Below are positions 7,749 to 15,850 of a stretch of 64,000 nt of DNA, in pieces (positions within the stretch are counted from its first letter, which is position 1; every line of letters starts with the position of its first letter). This DNA comes from Methylibium sp035476815. GTDB taxonomy: Bacteria > Pseudomonadota > Gammaproteobacteria > Burkholderiales > Burkholderiaceae_C. The stretch lies in NCBI GenBank assembly GCA_035476815.1, contig DATILD010000080.1, positions 15,852 to 79,851 on the forward strand, given 5' to 3'. Position numbers and translations under genes: made by a program. The notes under the pieces were generated by a model that was given only the letters and a program-made list of their open reading frames with translations, searched no databases and was not told the DNA's origin.

Positions 7749-8680
7749 GCCGAGGCCTCCGCGCCGGGCACCAGCTTGTGCAGGTGGTAGAGGAAGGGCC
7801 CGAGCTTGCCGCCGTAGTTGCCGGCGCCGACGCGCCTGAGGCCCGAGGCGCCGCCGAGCTCGATCACGGCCTTCAGGCCGGCGCGCATCGCCGCGGCCAC
7901 GTCGGCGTCGGTCAGGCCGTCGATCACGACCTCCATCACGCTGCCGATCTCCGGGCTCAGATCGCTCTGCTTCGCCAGCTCGCGCAGGCTCGGGCAGTAG
8001 GCGTCGTTGGTCGAGGCGCCGAGCGTCGGGTACTTGCTGCCGACCTTCGAGCCCGAGCGCACCACGCCGCCCGGGAAGGGCATGATGACGTTGGGCACCC
8101 GCTTCATTGCCGCCACCGCCGCCTCGGCCGCGCCCAGTGCCGCGGCGGTGTCGGTCGCCAGCAGCAGCAGGTTGCCGCCGCCGACCGCCTTGGTCGTGAC
8201 CCAGGCGGTTTCCTGCGCGACGAACTCGCCGTCCATCACCGGCACCCGCCAGTAGCGCTGGCCGTCGATCATCTTGCTGGTCTGCCAGCCGTCGCCGAAG
8301 AAGCGCAGGTTCTTGCCGAGCGCGATCGGGTCGGTCGCGTCCGGCGGCAGCAGGCCGGCGTAGACCGCGGTGGTCGGGCAGGTCAGCACGCATTGGCCGA
8401 CGCGCTTCTCGACCTGCTTGGCGAGCTCCTTGCCGCTCATCGAGAAGATCAGGATGCTGACGCCCGGCCGTCCGTCCGGCGTCTCGTCGGGTGCGAGCTC
8501 GCGCTCGATGCCGGCCTCGCAGCCGCAGGCGATGACCGAGGTGGCGAAGCCGGTCGTGGCGACCGCCGCATGGCGCGCCCAGGTCATGTCGTGCGCGGTG
8601 ACGATCAGCCGCGTGCCCTTCATCGGAAAGGCCTCGGCGAAGCTGTCGTCGATGGTGATGCCGTTGAGTTCCATCGTCAT
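7745..8680 (-). CDS. fhcD: Formylmethanofuran:H4MPT formyltransferase subunit D
   Basis: A 311-residue homologue of archaeal Ftr, starting MTMELNGITIDDSFAEAFPMKGTR, which is the family-typical beginning. It moves the formyl group from formyl-H4MPT to methylofuran inside the Fhc complex. Conserved blocks include MIDGQRYWRVPVMDGEF and GGNLLLLATDTAAALGAAEAAVAAM, and the length is normal. Its stop overlaps the fhcC start (ATGA), and it starts 1 base after the fhcA stop, so the complex is probably translated in a coupled fashion. Confidence 0.96.
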   Translation of the reverse strand: MTMELNGITIDDSFAEAFPMKGTRLIVTAHDMTWARHAAVATTGFATSVIACGCEAGIERELAPDETPDGRPGVSILIFSMSGKELAKQVEKRVGQCVLTCPTTAVYAGLLPPDATDPIALGKNLRFFGDGWQTSKMIDGQRYWRVPVMDGEFVAQETAWVTTKAVGGGNLLLLATDTAAALGAAEAAVAAMKRVPNVIMPFPGGVVRSGSKVGSKYPTLGASTNDAYCPSLRELAKQSDLSPEIGSVMEVVIDGLTDADVAAAMRAGLKAVIELGGASGLRRVGAGNYGGKLGPFLYHLHKLVPGAEASA

Positions 8681-8681
8681 G

Positions 8682-10364
8682 TCAGTTCGCCGCTGTGTCG
8701 AAGCAGGCCGCCGGCAGCAGCCGCCCGCCGTTGCAGCAGCGGCACAGCTCGTCGTGGCCGATCACCAGGTGGCGCGGCGCGACGGCGAGGTGCTCGTGCG
8801 CGTACTTCTCCAGCAGCTTCTCGATGCCGCGGTCGAACACCGGCTCGACGAAGTGGGTGCCCCCCGTCGGCGTGGCGGTGATCACGCCCTTGCGGGCGAC
8901 GCGCACGCCGTCCTTGAACACATGCTCGGGGGCGGTGAACATGGTCTCGCGGTTCGCGTCCTCGCGGTAGACCGCGATGTCGGCCGCGGCGCCGACACCG
9001 ACATGGCCGCGGTCCTTCAGCCCCAGCAGCCGCGCCGGGCCGGCGCGGGTCATGATCGCGATCTCGGCCAGGCTCAGCTCGCGCGTGATCGAGCCGAGCG
9101 AGCTCATCGCCACCGCGTCCGGATGGAGCTTGGCCATCTGCTCGTCGCGGAAGCCCTTGTCCATCAGCAGCCGGATCAGGTGCGGGTAGGTGGTGAAGGG
9201 CGCACCGTTCGGGTGGTCGGTGGTCAGCACCACGCGCCACGGGTCCTTCACCAGCAGGAAGATCTCCAGCCCGATCAGCCACTGCAGCGCGTTGACGAAG
9301 CTGGTCTCGCGGTAGCGGAAGGGCACCACGCCGCAGCCGGCATCGCACTCGATGTCGGCGCCGATCCACTTGCGCGGCGTGCCGAGCTCGGCGTTCGCAT
9401 GCTGGCGCATCGTGTCGCCGGACGCGGTGATGGTCTGGCCGAACAGGATCTGGCCGACGTCGAGGCTGATGTTCGGGTTCGCGTTGACGGCCTCGGCCAG
9501 CTCGCGCGCGGCCGACGAGAACTTCTTCGGCCCTTCCTTGCCGTAGGCGTGGAACTGGATGTGGGTCAGGTGGGCCGGCAGGCCCTCGAGCGCCTCGATG
9601 GTCGCGAGCGTCGACTCGATGTTGCCGGCCACGCCGAGGTTGCTGCCATGGATGTGCAGCGGGTGCGGCACGCCCAGCTCGCGCAGCGCCTTCGCGAGCG
9701 TGTGCACGATCTGGCGCGGCGTCACGCGCCAGTGCACATGCTCCTCGTTGACGTCGAGCTTGCGCTGGTTGAACTTGAAGGCCGAGATGCCGCCCGGGTT
9801 GACCACCTTCACACCCAGCGCCTTGCTGGCGTTGATGGTCCAGCCGACGTAGTCGCGGATCGTCTGGAAGTCCTTGCCCTCGGCCAGCAGCTGCAGGAAC
9901 AGCTCGTCGCTGCCCAGCATCACGTAGGCGCCGTGGTCGAGGATGGGCGTGTCGCCCATCTCCATGTGGGCGTGGCGGGCGTTGGCGCCGAGCATCGCCG
10001 GCTCGAAGGCGGCCGTGTAGCCCATCTCGGCATACCGGTAGCCGGCCGCCAGCGTGCCGGGCGAGCAGTGGCCGCAGGACGCCAGCTCGAGCGGGTTGGT
10101 CGGCAGCGGCACCGGCTCGCGGTTGAGGCGATGGTCCTCGGGCAGCAGCATGCGCGCGAGGTTGACCTTGCCGCCGCCGATGTGGCTGTGCAGGTCCACG
10201 CCGCCCGCCATGACGACGCAGCCGCTGGCGTCGACCTCCTCGGTCACCGCCTCCTGGGGATGCAGGTCGACGATGCGGCCGTCGCGGATGCCGAGGTCGC
10301 GCACGGCGTCGACGCCATGCTCGGGGTCGATCACGCGACCGTTGCGGATGCGCAGCGTAGTCAT
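8682..10364 (-). CDS. fhcA: Formyltransferase/hydrolase complex subunit A (formylmethylofuran hydrolase)
   Basis: A 560-residue amidohydrolase-superfamily subunit, homologous to FwdA/FmdA. It hydrolyses formyl-methylofuran to formate. The N-terminal metal site GGVDLHSHIGGGKVN (HxH) and later histidines (PLHIHGSN, LTHIQFHAYG, TTDHPNGAPF) are visible. I chose the ATG at 10364 (MTTLRIRNGRVIDPEHGVD), the typical amidohydrolase start, overlapping the fhcB stop as ATGA; the open frame continues upstream but only as a shadow of fhcB. Confidence 0.96.
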   Translation of the reverse strand: MTTLRIRNGRVIDPEHGVDAVRDLGIRDGRIVDLHPQEAVTEEVDASGCVVMAGGVDLHSHIGGGKVNLARMLLPEDHRLNREPVPLPTNPLELASCGHCSPGTLAAGYRYAEMGYTAAFEPAMLGANARHAHMEMGDTPILDHGAYVMLGSDELFLQLLAEGKDFQTIRDYVGWTINASKALGVKVVNPGGISAFKFNQRKLDVNEEHVHWRVTPRQIVHTLAKALRELGVPHPLHIHGSNLGVAGNIESTLATIEALEGLPAHLTHIQFHAYGKEGPKKFSSAARELAEAVNANPNISLDVGQILFGQTITASGDTMRQHANAELGTPRKWIGADIECDAGCGVVPFRYRETSFVNALQWLIGLEIFLLVKDPWRVVLTTDHPNGAPFTTYPHLIRLLMDKGFRDEQMAKLHPDAVAMSSLGSITRELSLAEIAIMTRAGPARLLGLKDRGHVGVGAAADIAVYREDANRETMFTAPEHVFKDGVRVARKGVITATPTGGTHFVEPVFDRGIEKLLEKYAHEHLAVAPRHLVIGHDELCRCCNGGRLLPAACFDTAAN

Positions 10365-11620
10365 GAGCTCTTCAGGGCCTTCACTCGGTGCACGAGCGCG
10401 CGTGCGATCTCGGGCACGCCGGGCAGGCCGTCGTCGCGCGCGGCCTCGAGCGGCAGCGCGACGACGCCATCGGTGCGGAACAGGTGGCCGGGCGCGCCGA
10501 TGCCGGGGGTCGTGACCGGGATGTACACGCCCTTCGCGGGCGCGGCGACGCCGGGTCCGCCGAGCACGATGGTCGGCAGGTCGGCAGGGGGGCGCGCCGG
10601 CTCGGTGCCGAAACTCGCGACCCACAGCAGCGCATCGACCGCGCCGGATCCGAGCAGCGCGTCGGCGCCCCAGCGCAGCGGCTCGTGCTCCAGTCCCAGC
10701 GGCCCGGCGCGGCTGCGCAGCGGCACGCCCGAGAGCCAGGCGTGCACTTGGTTGGCGGACGCGCTGCCGTCGGCGCCGGCCAGCGGCAGCAGGCCCGCGC
10801 GGGTCGTGCGGTTGAGCGTGGTGACGATGTTGTTGAGCGCCTCGACGATCAGCGCGCCCTGCGCCGGCAGCCGCACGGCCTCGAACACGAGCACCGCGTA
10901 GCGTGCCGCGCGCAGCCGCTCGGCCAAGGCCGCGAGCGCCGGCGGTGCGTGCGCGACCCGGCGCTGCGCGAGCAGGGCGGCGAGCAGCGCGACCGTATCG
11001 AACAGATCGCCGACGAGCGGCACGCTGCTCGCCGTGACACCTGGGCGGCCGGCCAGCGCGGCATCGGCCGGCGCACCGACGAACACCAGCTCGCGTTGCG
11101 CGACCAGCGGCTCACCGACGCCGAAGCGCCGCCACAGCTCCGGCAGCGCTTCGCGCGGCGAGCTGCTGCCGAAGCACACGATGATGTCGGCGCGGTTGCG
11201 CACCTCGGCCAGCGTGGTGGTGAACTGGCCGCGGTCCTGCAGCGCGCGCAGCGTGTGCAGCAGCGCGTCGCCGTTCGCCGCATCGCTGATCGCGCCGGTG
11301 GCGCAGGCCAGTGGATAGAGCGCGCGCGCGCCGTCGACGTCGGTGCCGAGGCCGGCGAACAGCGGCTGGCGGCTCGTCGCGAGCACCCGGGCCGCCGCAT
11401 CGAGCGCGGCCTCGAGCGGGGCCGGGGCGCCGTCGATCAGCGGCCCGACGCTCTGCGGCGGCGCAGCAAAACGCTGCAGTGCCTGAGTCGCGCGCGGGCA
11501 GTCGCTGCCCTGCAGAACCAGGGGGCCGTCGGGCCGGACGGACAGCGCGAAGCCGTCGCACAGCAGCGGGCAGAAGGGGCAGGTCCAGGGGGCCGCGGCC
11601 GCGGGGGTTGGTGCACTCAT
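10361..11620 (-). CDS. fhcB: Formyltransferase/hydrolase complex subunit B
   Basis: A 419-residue homologue of formylmethanofuran dehydrogenase subunit B (molybdopterin oxidoreductase fold). The N-terminus carries WTCPFCPLLCDGF, a CxxCxxxC pattern with a further cysteine about 28 residues later. In methylotroph Fhc this subunit is regarded as having lost the metal-dependent dehydrogenase role; whether these cysteines still bind a cluster cannot be judged here. I chose the start MSAPTPAAAAPW at 11620; an in-frame ATG at 11650 (MAHALPDPVS) is an alternative. Neither has a good Shine-Dalgarno. The gene follows the HisA-like stop by 10 bases. Confidence 0.93.
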   Translation of the reverse strand: MSAPTPAAAAPWTCPFCPLLCDGFALSVRPDGPLVLQGSDCPRATQALQRFAAPPQSVGPLIDGAPAPLEAALDAAARVLATSRQPLFAGLGTDVDGARALYPLACATGAISDAANGDALLHTLRALQDRGQFTTTLAEVRNRADIIVCFGSSSPREALPELWRRFGVGEPLVAQRELVFVGAPADAALAGRPGVTASSVPLVGDLFDTVALLAALLAQRRVAHAPPALAALAERLRAARYAVLVFEAVRLPAQGALIVEALNNIVTTLNRTTRAGLLPLAGADGSASANQVHAWLSGVPLRSRAGPLGLEHEPLRWGADALLGSGAVDALLWVASFGTEPARPPADLPTIVLGGPGVAAPAKGVYIPVTTPGIGAPGHLFRTDGVVALPLEAARDDGLPGVPEIARALVHRVKALKSS

Positions 11621-11630
11621 CGAGACGGGG

Positions 11631-12488
11631 TCAGGCAAGGCATGTGCCATTGTGTGCGTTCGGAACGGCGCGAATATGCGCGCTGTGCCCGGATGCAGCG
11701 CCACCCCACGTTCGATCTGCGGACCCACCCGGGGTCGGGTGCGGCGACACAGTGTGGCCGGTCGGCTCGACCGCGCCACATTCTGTCGCGCGCCGGCGCG
11801 GCGCGATGCGGCCGTCGTGCAGCGCCGACGCGACCAGCCAGGCCTGCGCACCGGCGGCCTCGCAGGCGGCCAGATCGGCCTCGTCGCGGATGCCGCCGGC
11901 GCCGATCAGCTCGGCCCGCGGCGCGGCGCGGCGCACCGCGGCGAAGGCCGCGAGGTCCGGGCCTTCGGCGCTGCCGACGCGCTCCAGCGTCATCACGATC
12001 ACGCGCCGCGGCCACAGCGCCGGCACGCCGCGCACGCCGGCCGGGTCGAGCGGCGCGCCGCCGCGGCTGTCGAGCGACAGCAGGGCCTGTGACGGCGGCG
12101 CGAAGCAGCGCGGCAGCGCGTCGCGCGAGGCCAGCGACTCGCTGGCGTAGACCGGGGTGATGCGGGCCGCCGCGGGCCCGAGCGCGGCGAGCAAGGCGTC
12201 GGCCCGCGCGGCGTCCGCGAAGCCGGCATCGAGCCACAGCCGCAGCGCCGGCTGCGCCTCGAGCAGCGCGCGCAACGCGTCGACCTGGGCCGCGCGGCCC
12301 TGCAGCGCGTCCAGGTCGGCGACGTAGAGCGTGTCGGTGGCACAGTGTTCGCATAGGCGAAGCGCCAGCGGGGTCGGTTCGGACCCCGGACAGACAGAGG
12401 ACTCGATGGGCCGGTACCGGGAGCGTTCGCCGCGCACGGCGCGCACCACCCGTCCGCCCTGCAGATCGATCACCGGAATTATGTGCAT
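11631..12488 (-). CDS. HisA-like TIM-barrel protein of the C1 cluster
   Basis: A 285-residue HisA/HisF-type (beta/alpha)8 protein starting MHIIPVIDLQGGRVVRAVRGER, the canonical HisA opening. Homology appears to end near VASALHDGRIAP (about residue 225). The remaining ~50 residues are low-complexity and run through what looks like the fhc control region. HisA-like proteins are recurrent members of methylotroph H4MPT/methylofuran gene clusters and have no firmly known function there; a role in cofactor synthesis is inference. It is not expected to be the histidine enzyme. It starts 3 bases from the start of the divergent ATP-grasp gene and ends 10 bases before fhcB. Confidence 0.8.
   Translation of the reverse strand: MHIIPVIDLQGGRVVRAVRGERSRYRPIESSVCPGSEPTPLALRLCEHCATDTLYVADLDALQGRAAQVDALRALLEAQPALRLWLDAGFADAARADALLAALGPAAARITPVYASESLASRDALPRCFAPPSQALLSLDSRGGAPLDPAGVRGVPALWPRRVIVMTLERVGSAEGPDLAAFAAVRRAAPRAELIGAGGIRDEADLAACEAAGAQAWLVASALHDGRIAPRRRATECGAVEPTGHTVSPHPTPGGSADRTWGGAASGHSAHIRAVPNAHNGTCLA
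11634..11649 (-). promoter_or_regulatory. Near-consensus sigma54 -24/-12 element before fhcB
   Basis: On the minus strand the sequence reads TGGCACATGCCTTGCC, matching TGGCAC-N5-TTGC at all ten core positions. The -12 GC lies only about 15 bases before the chosen fhcB ATG, so transcription would start 3-5 bases from the start codon. This spacing is unusual and argues for caution. A sigma54 activator gene lies in the same island and a palindromic site lies about 115 bases upstream. Confidence 0.4.
11746..11787. promoter_or_regulatory. Inverted repeat containing the GACACAGTGT palindrome, upstream of fhcB
   Basis: GACACAGTGTG at 11746-11756 is ten of eleven bases of the palindrome GACACAGTGTC also present upstream of fae and of the beta-RFAP synthase gene. 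It is the left arm of a longer inverted repeat: GACACAGTGTGG pairs with CCACATTCTGTC (11776-11787, 10/12), with a further perfect stem cggtcg/cgaccg between them. The element lies about 130 bases upstream of the fhcB start, inside the poorly conserved tail of the HisA-like frame. It could be an activator site, a terminator stem, or both. Confidence 0.5.
12339..12349. promoter_or_regulatory. Weak copy of the C1 palindrome upstream of the mfn-like operon
   Basis: GGCACAGTGTT matches GACACAGTGTC at nine of eleven positions. It lies inside the HisA-like coding region, about 148 bases before the ATG of the plus-strand ATP-grasp gene. That is the same distance range as the stronger copies at the other C1 units (about 123-147). 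On its own it would be unremarkable. Confidence 0.3.
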
Positions 12489-12491
12489 CGC

Positions 12492-13460
12492 ATGAGTTTG
12501 CGCTTGTGGGTCGGGGAGTATCTCAGTGGCGATCGCGCCGATGCCGCGCCGCCGTCCTTGCTGGAAGCGGGCGTGCAGATGCGCGACGCGCTGCTCGAGG
12601 ATCTGCTGCGCTGGCGCGCCGCGTCGCCGCTGCTCGGCGTGACGGTGTCGTACGCGCAGGGGCCGGGCGTGCCGGCCTTCGGGCGCAGCACGGCGCGCGC
12701 GGTGCCGCCGCGCGAGGGCGAGTCGGCGCTCGATTTCTTGCCGCGCGAGGGCCGCGCGCAGGACCTGGTCTGGCTCGTCGCGCCCGAGAGCGGCGGCGTG
12801 CTCGAGCGGCTGGCGCGCTCGGTCGACCCGCGGCGCTGGATCGGCTGCACGCCGGACGCCATTGCGCTGGCCGGCAGCAAGCGCGCCACGCTGGCGCGGC
12901 TGGCGGCACGGGGCGCGTGCACGCCGCTGGCCTTCGAGACCCGGGCCGCGGCCTGGGTCGTCAAGCCCGACGACGGCGCCGGCAGCACCGACACCCGGCG
13001 CCACGCGACCCGGGCCGCGGCCGAGGCCGATCTGGCCGCGCGGATCGAGCGCGACGAGCCGGCGACGCTCGAGGCCTGGGTCGACGGCGAGCCGCTCAGC
13101 CTGTCGCTGCTGTGCCGCGAGGGCGCGGCGCCGGAGCTGCTCGCGATCAACCGCCAGCGCATCGAGATCGACGGCGCGGGCTGGCTGCGCGACGCCGGCG
13201 TGTCGATCGCGCGCATCCCCCTGGACGACCCGCGCGCGGCGGCGCTGGCGGCGCTCGCCGCCGCGACGGTGCAGGCGCTGCCGGGCCTGAGCGGCTTCGT
13301 CGGCATCGACCTGGTTTGGCATGCCGAGCGCGGGGCCGTCGCGATCGAGGTCAACCCGCGCGTCACCTGCGCCTACGCCGGGCTGTCGGCGGCGCTGGGC
13401 CGCAACCTGGCGGCCGAGATCGTCACCGCCCACCTGGAGGCCATCCATGTCGCGGCCTGA
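12492..13460 (+). CDS. ATP-grasp ligase, MfnD-like (methylofuran biosynthesis candidate)
   Basis: A 322-residue ATP-grasp protein beginning MSLRLWVGEYLSGD, resembling the opening of archaeal MfnD-type ligases. ATP-grasp features are a KPDDGAGS glycine-rich loop, GEPLSLSLL, and the metal-binding AIEVNPRVTCAYAGL near the C-terminus. Archaeal MfnD joins tyramine and glutamate in methanofuran synthesis; the neighbouring MfnF-, MfnE- and MfnB-like genes support the analogous step here. Homology and context support the call, but the exact amine substrate is unknown. An in-frame GTG nine bases upstream is an alternative start. It overlaps the next gene by 14 bases. Confidence 0.85.
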   Translation: MSLRLWVGEYLSGDRADAAPPSLLEAGVQMRDALLEDLLRWRAASPLLGVTVSYAQGPGVPAFGRSTARAVPPREGESALDFLPREGRAQDLVWLVAPESGGVLERLARSVDPRRWIGCTPDAIALAGSKRATLARLAARGACTPLAFETRAAAWVVKPDDGAGSTDTRRHATRAAAEADLAARIERDEPATLEAWVDGEPLSLSLLCREGAAPELLAINRQRIEIDGAGWLRDAGVSIARIPLDDPRAAALAALAAATVQALPGLSGFVGIDLVWHAERGAVAIEVNPRVTCAYAGLSAALGRNLAAEIVTAHLEAIHVAA

Positions 13461-14544
13461 GCGCGTGATCGGCTGGGACGTCGGCGGCGCCCATGTGAAG
13501 GCGGCGCTGGTCGAGCATGGCGAGCTGCGTGATGCCGCGCAATGGCCCTGCCCGCTGTGGCAGGGGATGGAACACCTGCAGCGCGCCGTCGACGCCGCGG
13601 CGCTGCGCTGGCCCGAGGGCCTGAGCTCGGCCCAGACGGTCCACGCCGTCACCATGACCGGCGAGATGGTCGACCTGTTCCCGCACCGCGAGGCCGGCGT
13701 CGTCGCGATCGCCGAGCTGCTGGAGCGCGCGCTGGTCGGTCCGGCGATCTTCTATGCCGGCGAGCCCGGCTGGTGCGGCGCCACCGACGTGCGCGCCCGC
13801 TGGGAGGCGATGGCCTCGGCCAACTGGCTGGCCACCGCCCAGCTGGCCGCGCATGTGCTGGCGCGGCGCGGCGGCGACGCCGGCGTGCTGGTCGACATCG
13901 GCAGCACCACCAGCGACCTGATCGCACTCGGCGGTGGCCACCCGCGCGCGCGCGGCCGCAGCGACGCCGAGCGCCTCGTCACCGGCGAGCTGGTCTACCA
14001 GGGCGTGGTGCGCACGCCCTTGTGCGCGCTCGGCCCGCGCATCGAGTTCCAGGGCGTGCTGCGCAACGTGATGAACGAGTTCTTCGCCACCACCGCCGAC
14101 GTCTACCGCCTGACCGGCGAGCTCGACCCGGCGCACGACCAGCACCCGAGCGCCGACGGCGCGGTCAAGGACTTGGCGGCGACGCGCCGCCGGCTCGCGC
14201 GCATGGTCGGGCTGGACGCGCGCGACGCGAGCGAAGCCGACTGGCTGGCCTTCGCACAAGCCTGGCGCGAACTGCAGCTGGGCGAGCTGCAGGGCCAGCT
14301 GCAGCGCGTGATCGATGCCGCCGCGCTGCCGCCGCAGGCGCCGCTGCTGGCGGCCGGCTGTGGCGACTTCCTGGCCCAGGCGCTGGGCGAGCGCAGCGGC
14401 CGGCCGGTCGGCTCGTTCGCGACGCTGGCCCTCGGCGAGATCGCCGCCGACGAGCCCGACAGCGTGCATGCGCTGCGCCGCAAGGCCCAGCTCGCGGCCC
14501 CGGCCTGTGCGGTGGCGCTGCTGTGCAGCGCCGAGGCGGGCTGA
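13447..14544 (+). CDS. H4MPT-linked C1 transfer pathway protein, MfnF-like (hydantoinase/oxoprolinase fold)
   Basis: A 365-residue protein of the actin-like ATPase/hydantoinase A type found only with H4MPT-linked C1 pathways. Nucleotide-fold motifs are VIGWDVGGAHVKAALVEHG at the start, TMTGEMVDLF, and VDIGSTTSDLIAL. The archaeal relative MfnF condenses the furan diphosphate with gamma-glutamyl-tyramine to make the core of methanofuran; assigning the same step here is inference from family and context. Start ATG at 13447, inside the end of the ATP-grasp gene, suggests translational coupling. Confidence 0.85.
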   Translation: MSRPERVIGWDVGGAHVKAALVEHGELRDAAQWPCPLWQGMEHLQRAVDAAALRWPEGLSSAQTVHAVTMTGEMVDLFPHREAGVVAIAELLERALVGPAIFYAGEPGWCGATDVRARWEAMASANWLATAQLAAHVLARRGGDAGVLVDIGSTTSDLIALGGGHPRARGRSDAERLVTGELVYQGVVRTPLCALGPRIEFQGVLRNVMNEFFATTADVYRLTGELDPAHDQHPSADGAVKDLAATRRRLARMVGLDARDASEADWLAFAQAWRELQLGELQGQLQRVIDAAALPPQAPLLAAGCGDFLAQALGERSGRPVGSFATLALGEIAADEPDSVHALRRKAQLAAPACAVALLCSAEAG

Positions 14545-14555
14545 GGGGGCGCGCG

Positions 14556-15170
14556 ATGTGGGTCGTCAAACTCGGCGGCAGCCTCGCGCGCGACGCGTCG
14601 CTGCCGCGTTGGCTGGAGATGCTCGCCGAGGTCGGCGGCGGGCGCGCCATCGTCGTGCCCGGGGGCGGGCTGTTCGCCGACCAGGCGCGCGAGACCCAGG
14701 CCTGGTGGCAGCTCGACGACCTGGCGGGCCACAACATGGCCGTGCTCGGCATGGCGCAGACCGCGCTGATGATGCAGGCGCTGTGCCCCGCGCTGCAGCT
14801 GGCCGCCGACGAGGCGCAGATCCGCGAGGTGCTGCGCCGCGGCCAACCGGCGCTGTGGCTGCCGCTGGACCTGCTGCGCACCCGTGCCGACGAACTGACG
14901 CACTGGAACGTGACCTCCGACAGCCTGGCGCTGTGGCTGGCGCGCCGGCTGCACGCCGAACGGCTGGTGGTGGTGAAGGCCTGCGCGATCGATGCCAAGC
15001 GCTCGCTGGCCCAGCTCGGCGAGGTCGGCGTGCTCGACAGCGAGTTCGCCGAGCGCGCGCGCGATGTCGGTTTCCCGATCGACCTGCTGGAGCAGAGCGA
15101 GGTGGCGCGCGCGCGGCAGCTGCTGCTGACCGACTCGGCCTGCGCGCCGGGCGGCGTCGGCGAGTCCTAG
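14556..15170 (+). CDS. Amino acid kinase-family protein, MfnE-like
   Basis: A 204-residue small kinase of the aspartate/glutamate/uridylate kinase fold. It starts MWVVKLGGSLARDASLPRW (the lysine-glycine phosphate loop), followed by IVVPGGGLFADQARE and HWNVTSDSLALWLARRL. In archaea a kinase of this fold (MfnE) phosphorylates the furan intermediate to its diphosphate. Here it directly follows the MfnF-like gene and ends overlapping MfnB, supporting the same pathway. Its TAG stop shares the four bases CTAG with the stop of the convergent mfnB gene. Confidence 0.82.
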   Translation: MWVVKLGGSLARDASLPRWLEMLAEVGGGRAIVVPGGGLFADQARETQAWWQLDDLAGHNMAVLGMAQTALMMQALCPALQLAADEAQIREVLRRGQPALWLPLDLLRTRADELTHWNVTSDSLALWLARRLHAERLVVVKACAIDAKRSLAQLGEVGVLDSEFAERARDVGFPIDLLEQSEVARARQLLLTDSACAPGGVGES

Positions 15171-15850
15171 GCCAGCGCGTCGGCGGCGACGAGCCGCTCG
15201 CGCAGCGACCGGACCCGTCGCGCATCGAGGGCCGCGGTGCGCGCGCCGCTGCACACCGCGCTGCGAAAGCCGGCGAAGTCGGGGGCGAGTGCGCGCAGGC
15301 GCGGCAGGTCGTCCTCGCGCAGCGCGCCGGCCAGCCCGGCCAGCCGGCCGGCCCCGCGAGCGCTCGCGACGAAGCGCCGCAGCGTCGCGTCGTCCAGGCG
15401 CTGCAGCAGGCTGCCGCCGCGCTTGTCCTGGGTGTCGAGCATCACGGCGGGGAAGGGGCCCGCGAGCGCCCGGCCGATCAGGGCCTCGTCGAGGCCGGCG
15501 TCGGCGATGAACACCGGCACGATCGCCGCATCGCAGCGCGCCAGCGCGTCGAGCAGCGCCGTCGCGCCGGGGGCCAGGCCGACCTTCACATAGTCGACGC
15601 CGCAGGCCGCCGTGAGGCCGACGCGCTCGAGCACCGGCGCGACCGCGTCGGCATCGAAGTCACCGACGGTCGCGCTGATGGCGCAGCGCGGATGCTGCTC
15701 GCGCAGCGCCGCGACGACCGCCTGCGCGGTCGCGAGCGGCAGGGCGCCGAGCGCGCCGGCCGACGGCTCCTTCAGGTCGATGAAGTCGGCGCCGGCCTCG
15801 GCGGCGAGCCGCGCCTCGGCGACGCTGCGCACGCTGACCAGCAGCTTCAT
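15167..15850 (-). CDS. mfnB: (5-formylfuran-3-yl)methyl phosphate synthase, MfnB-type
   Basis: A 227-residue TIM-barrel protein (former DUF556). Archaeal MfnB makes the furan phosphate of methanofuran from two glyceraldehyde-3-phosphate molecules. The two key lysine contexts are visible: FIDLKEPSAGALGAL near residue 28 (Schiff-base type lysine) and VDYVKVGL near residue 140. The start overlaps the DUF447 stop as ATGA, so it is translated with it. The end is convergent with the kinase gene. Function is inferred from strong family resemblance and from the other mfn-like genes around it. Confidence 0.9.
   Translation of the reverse strand: MKLLVSVRSVAEARLAAEAGADFIDLKEPSAGALGALPLATAQAVVAALREQHPRCAISATVGDFDADAVAPVLERVGLTAACGVDYVKVGLAPGATALLDALARCDAAIVPVFIADAGLDEALIGRALAGPFPAVMLDTQDKRGGSLLQRLDDATLRRFVASARGAGRLAGLAGALREDDLPRLRALAPDFAGFRSAVCSGARTAALDARRVRSLRERLVAADALA

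Noticed and set aside
11631..12488. Annotation of the HisA-like gene as the histidine biosynthesis hisA.
   Set aside because: It lies in the C1 cluster without other his genes; HisA-like proteins recur in H4MPT clusters and the sequence after the first strand diverges from true HisA.
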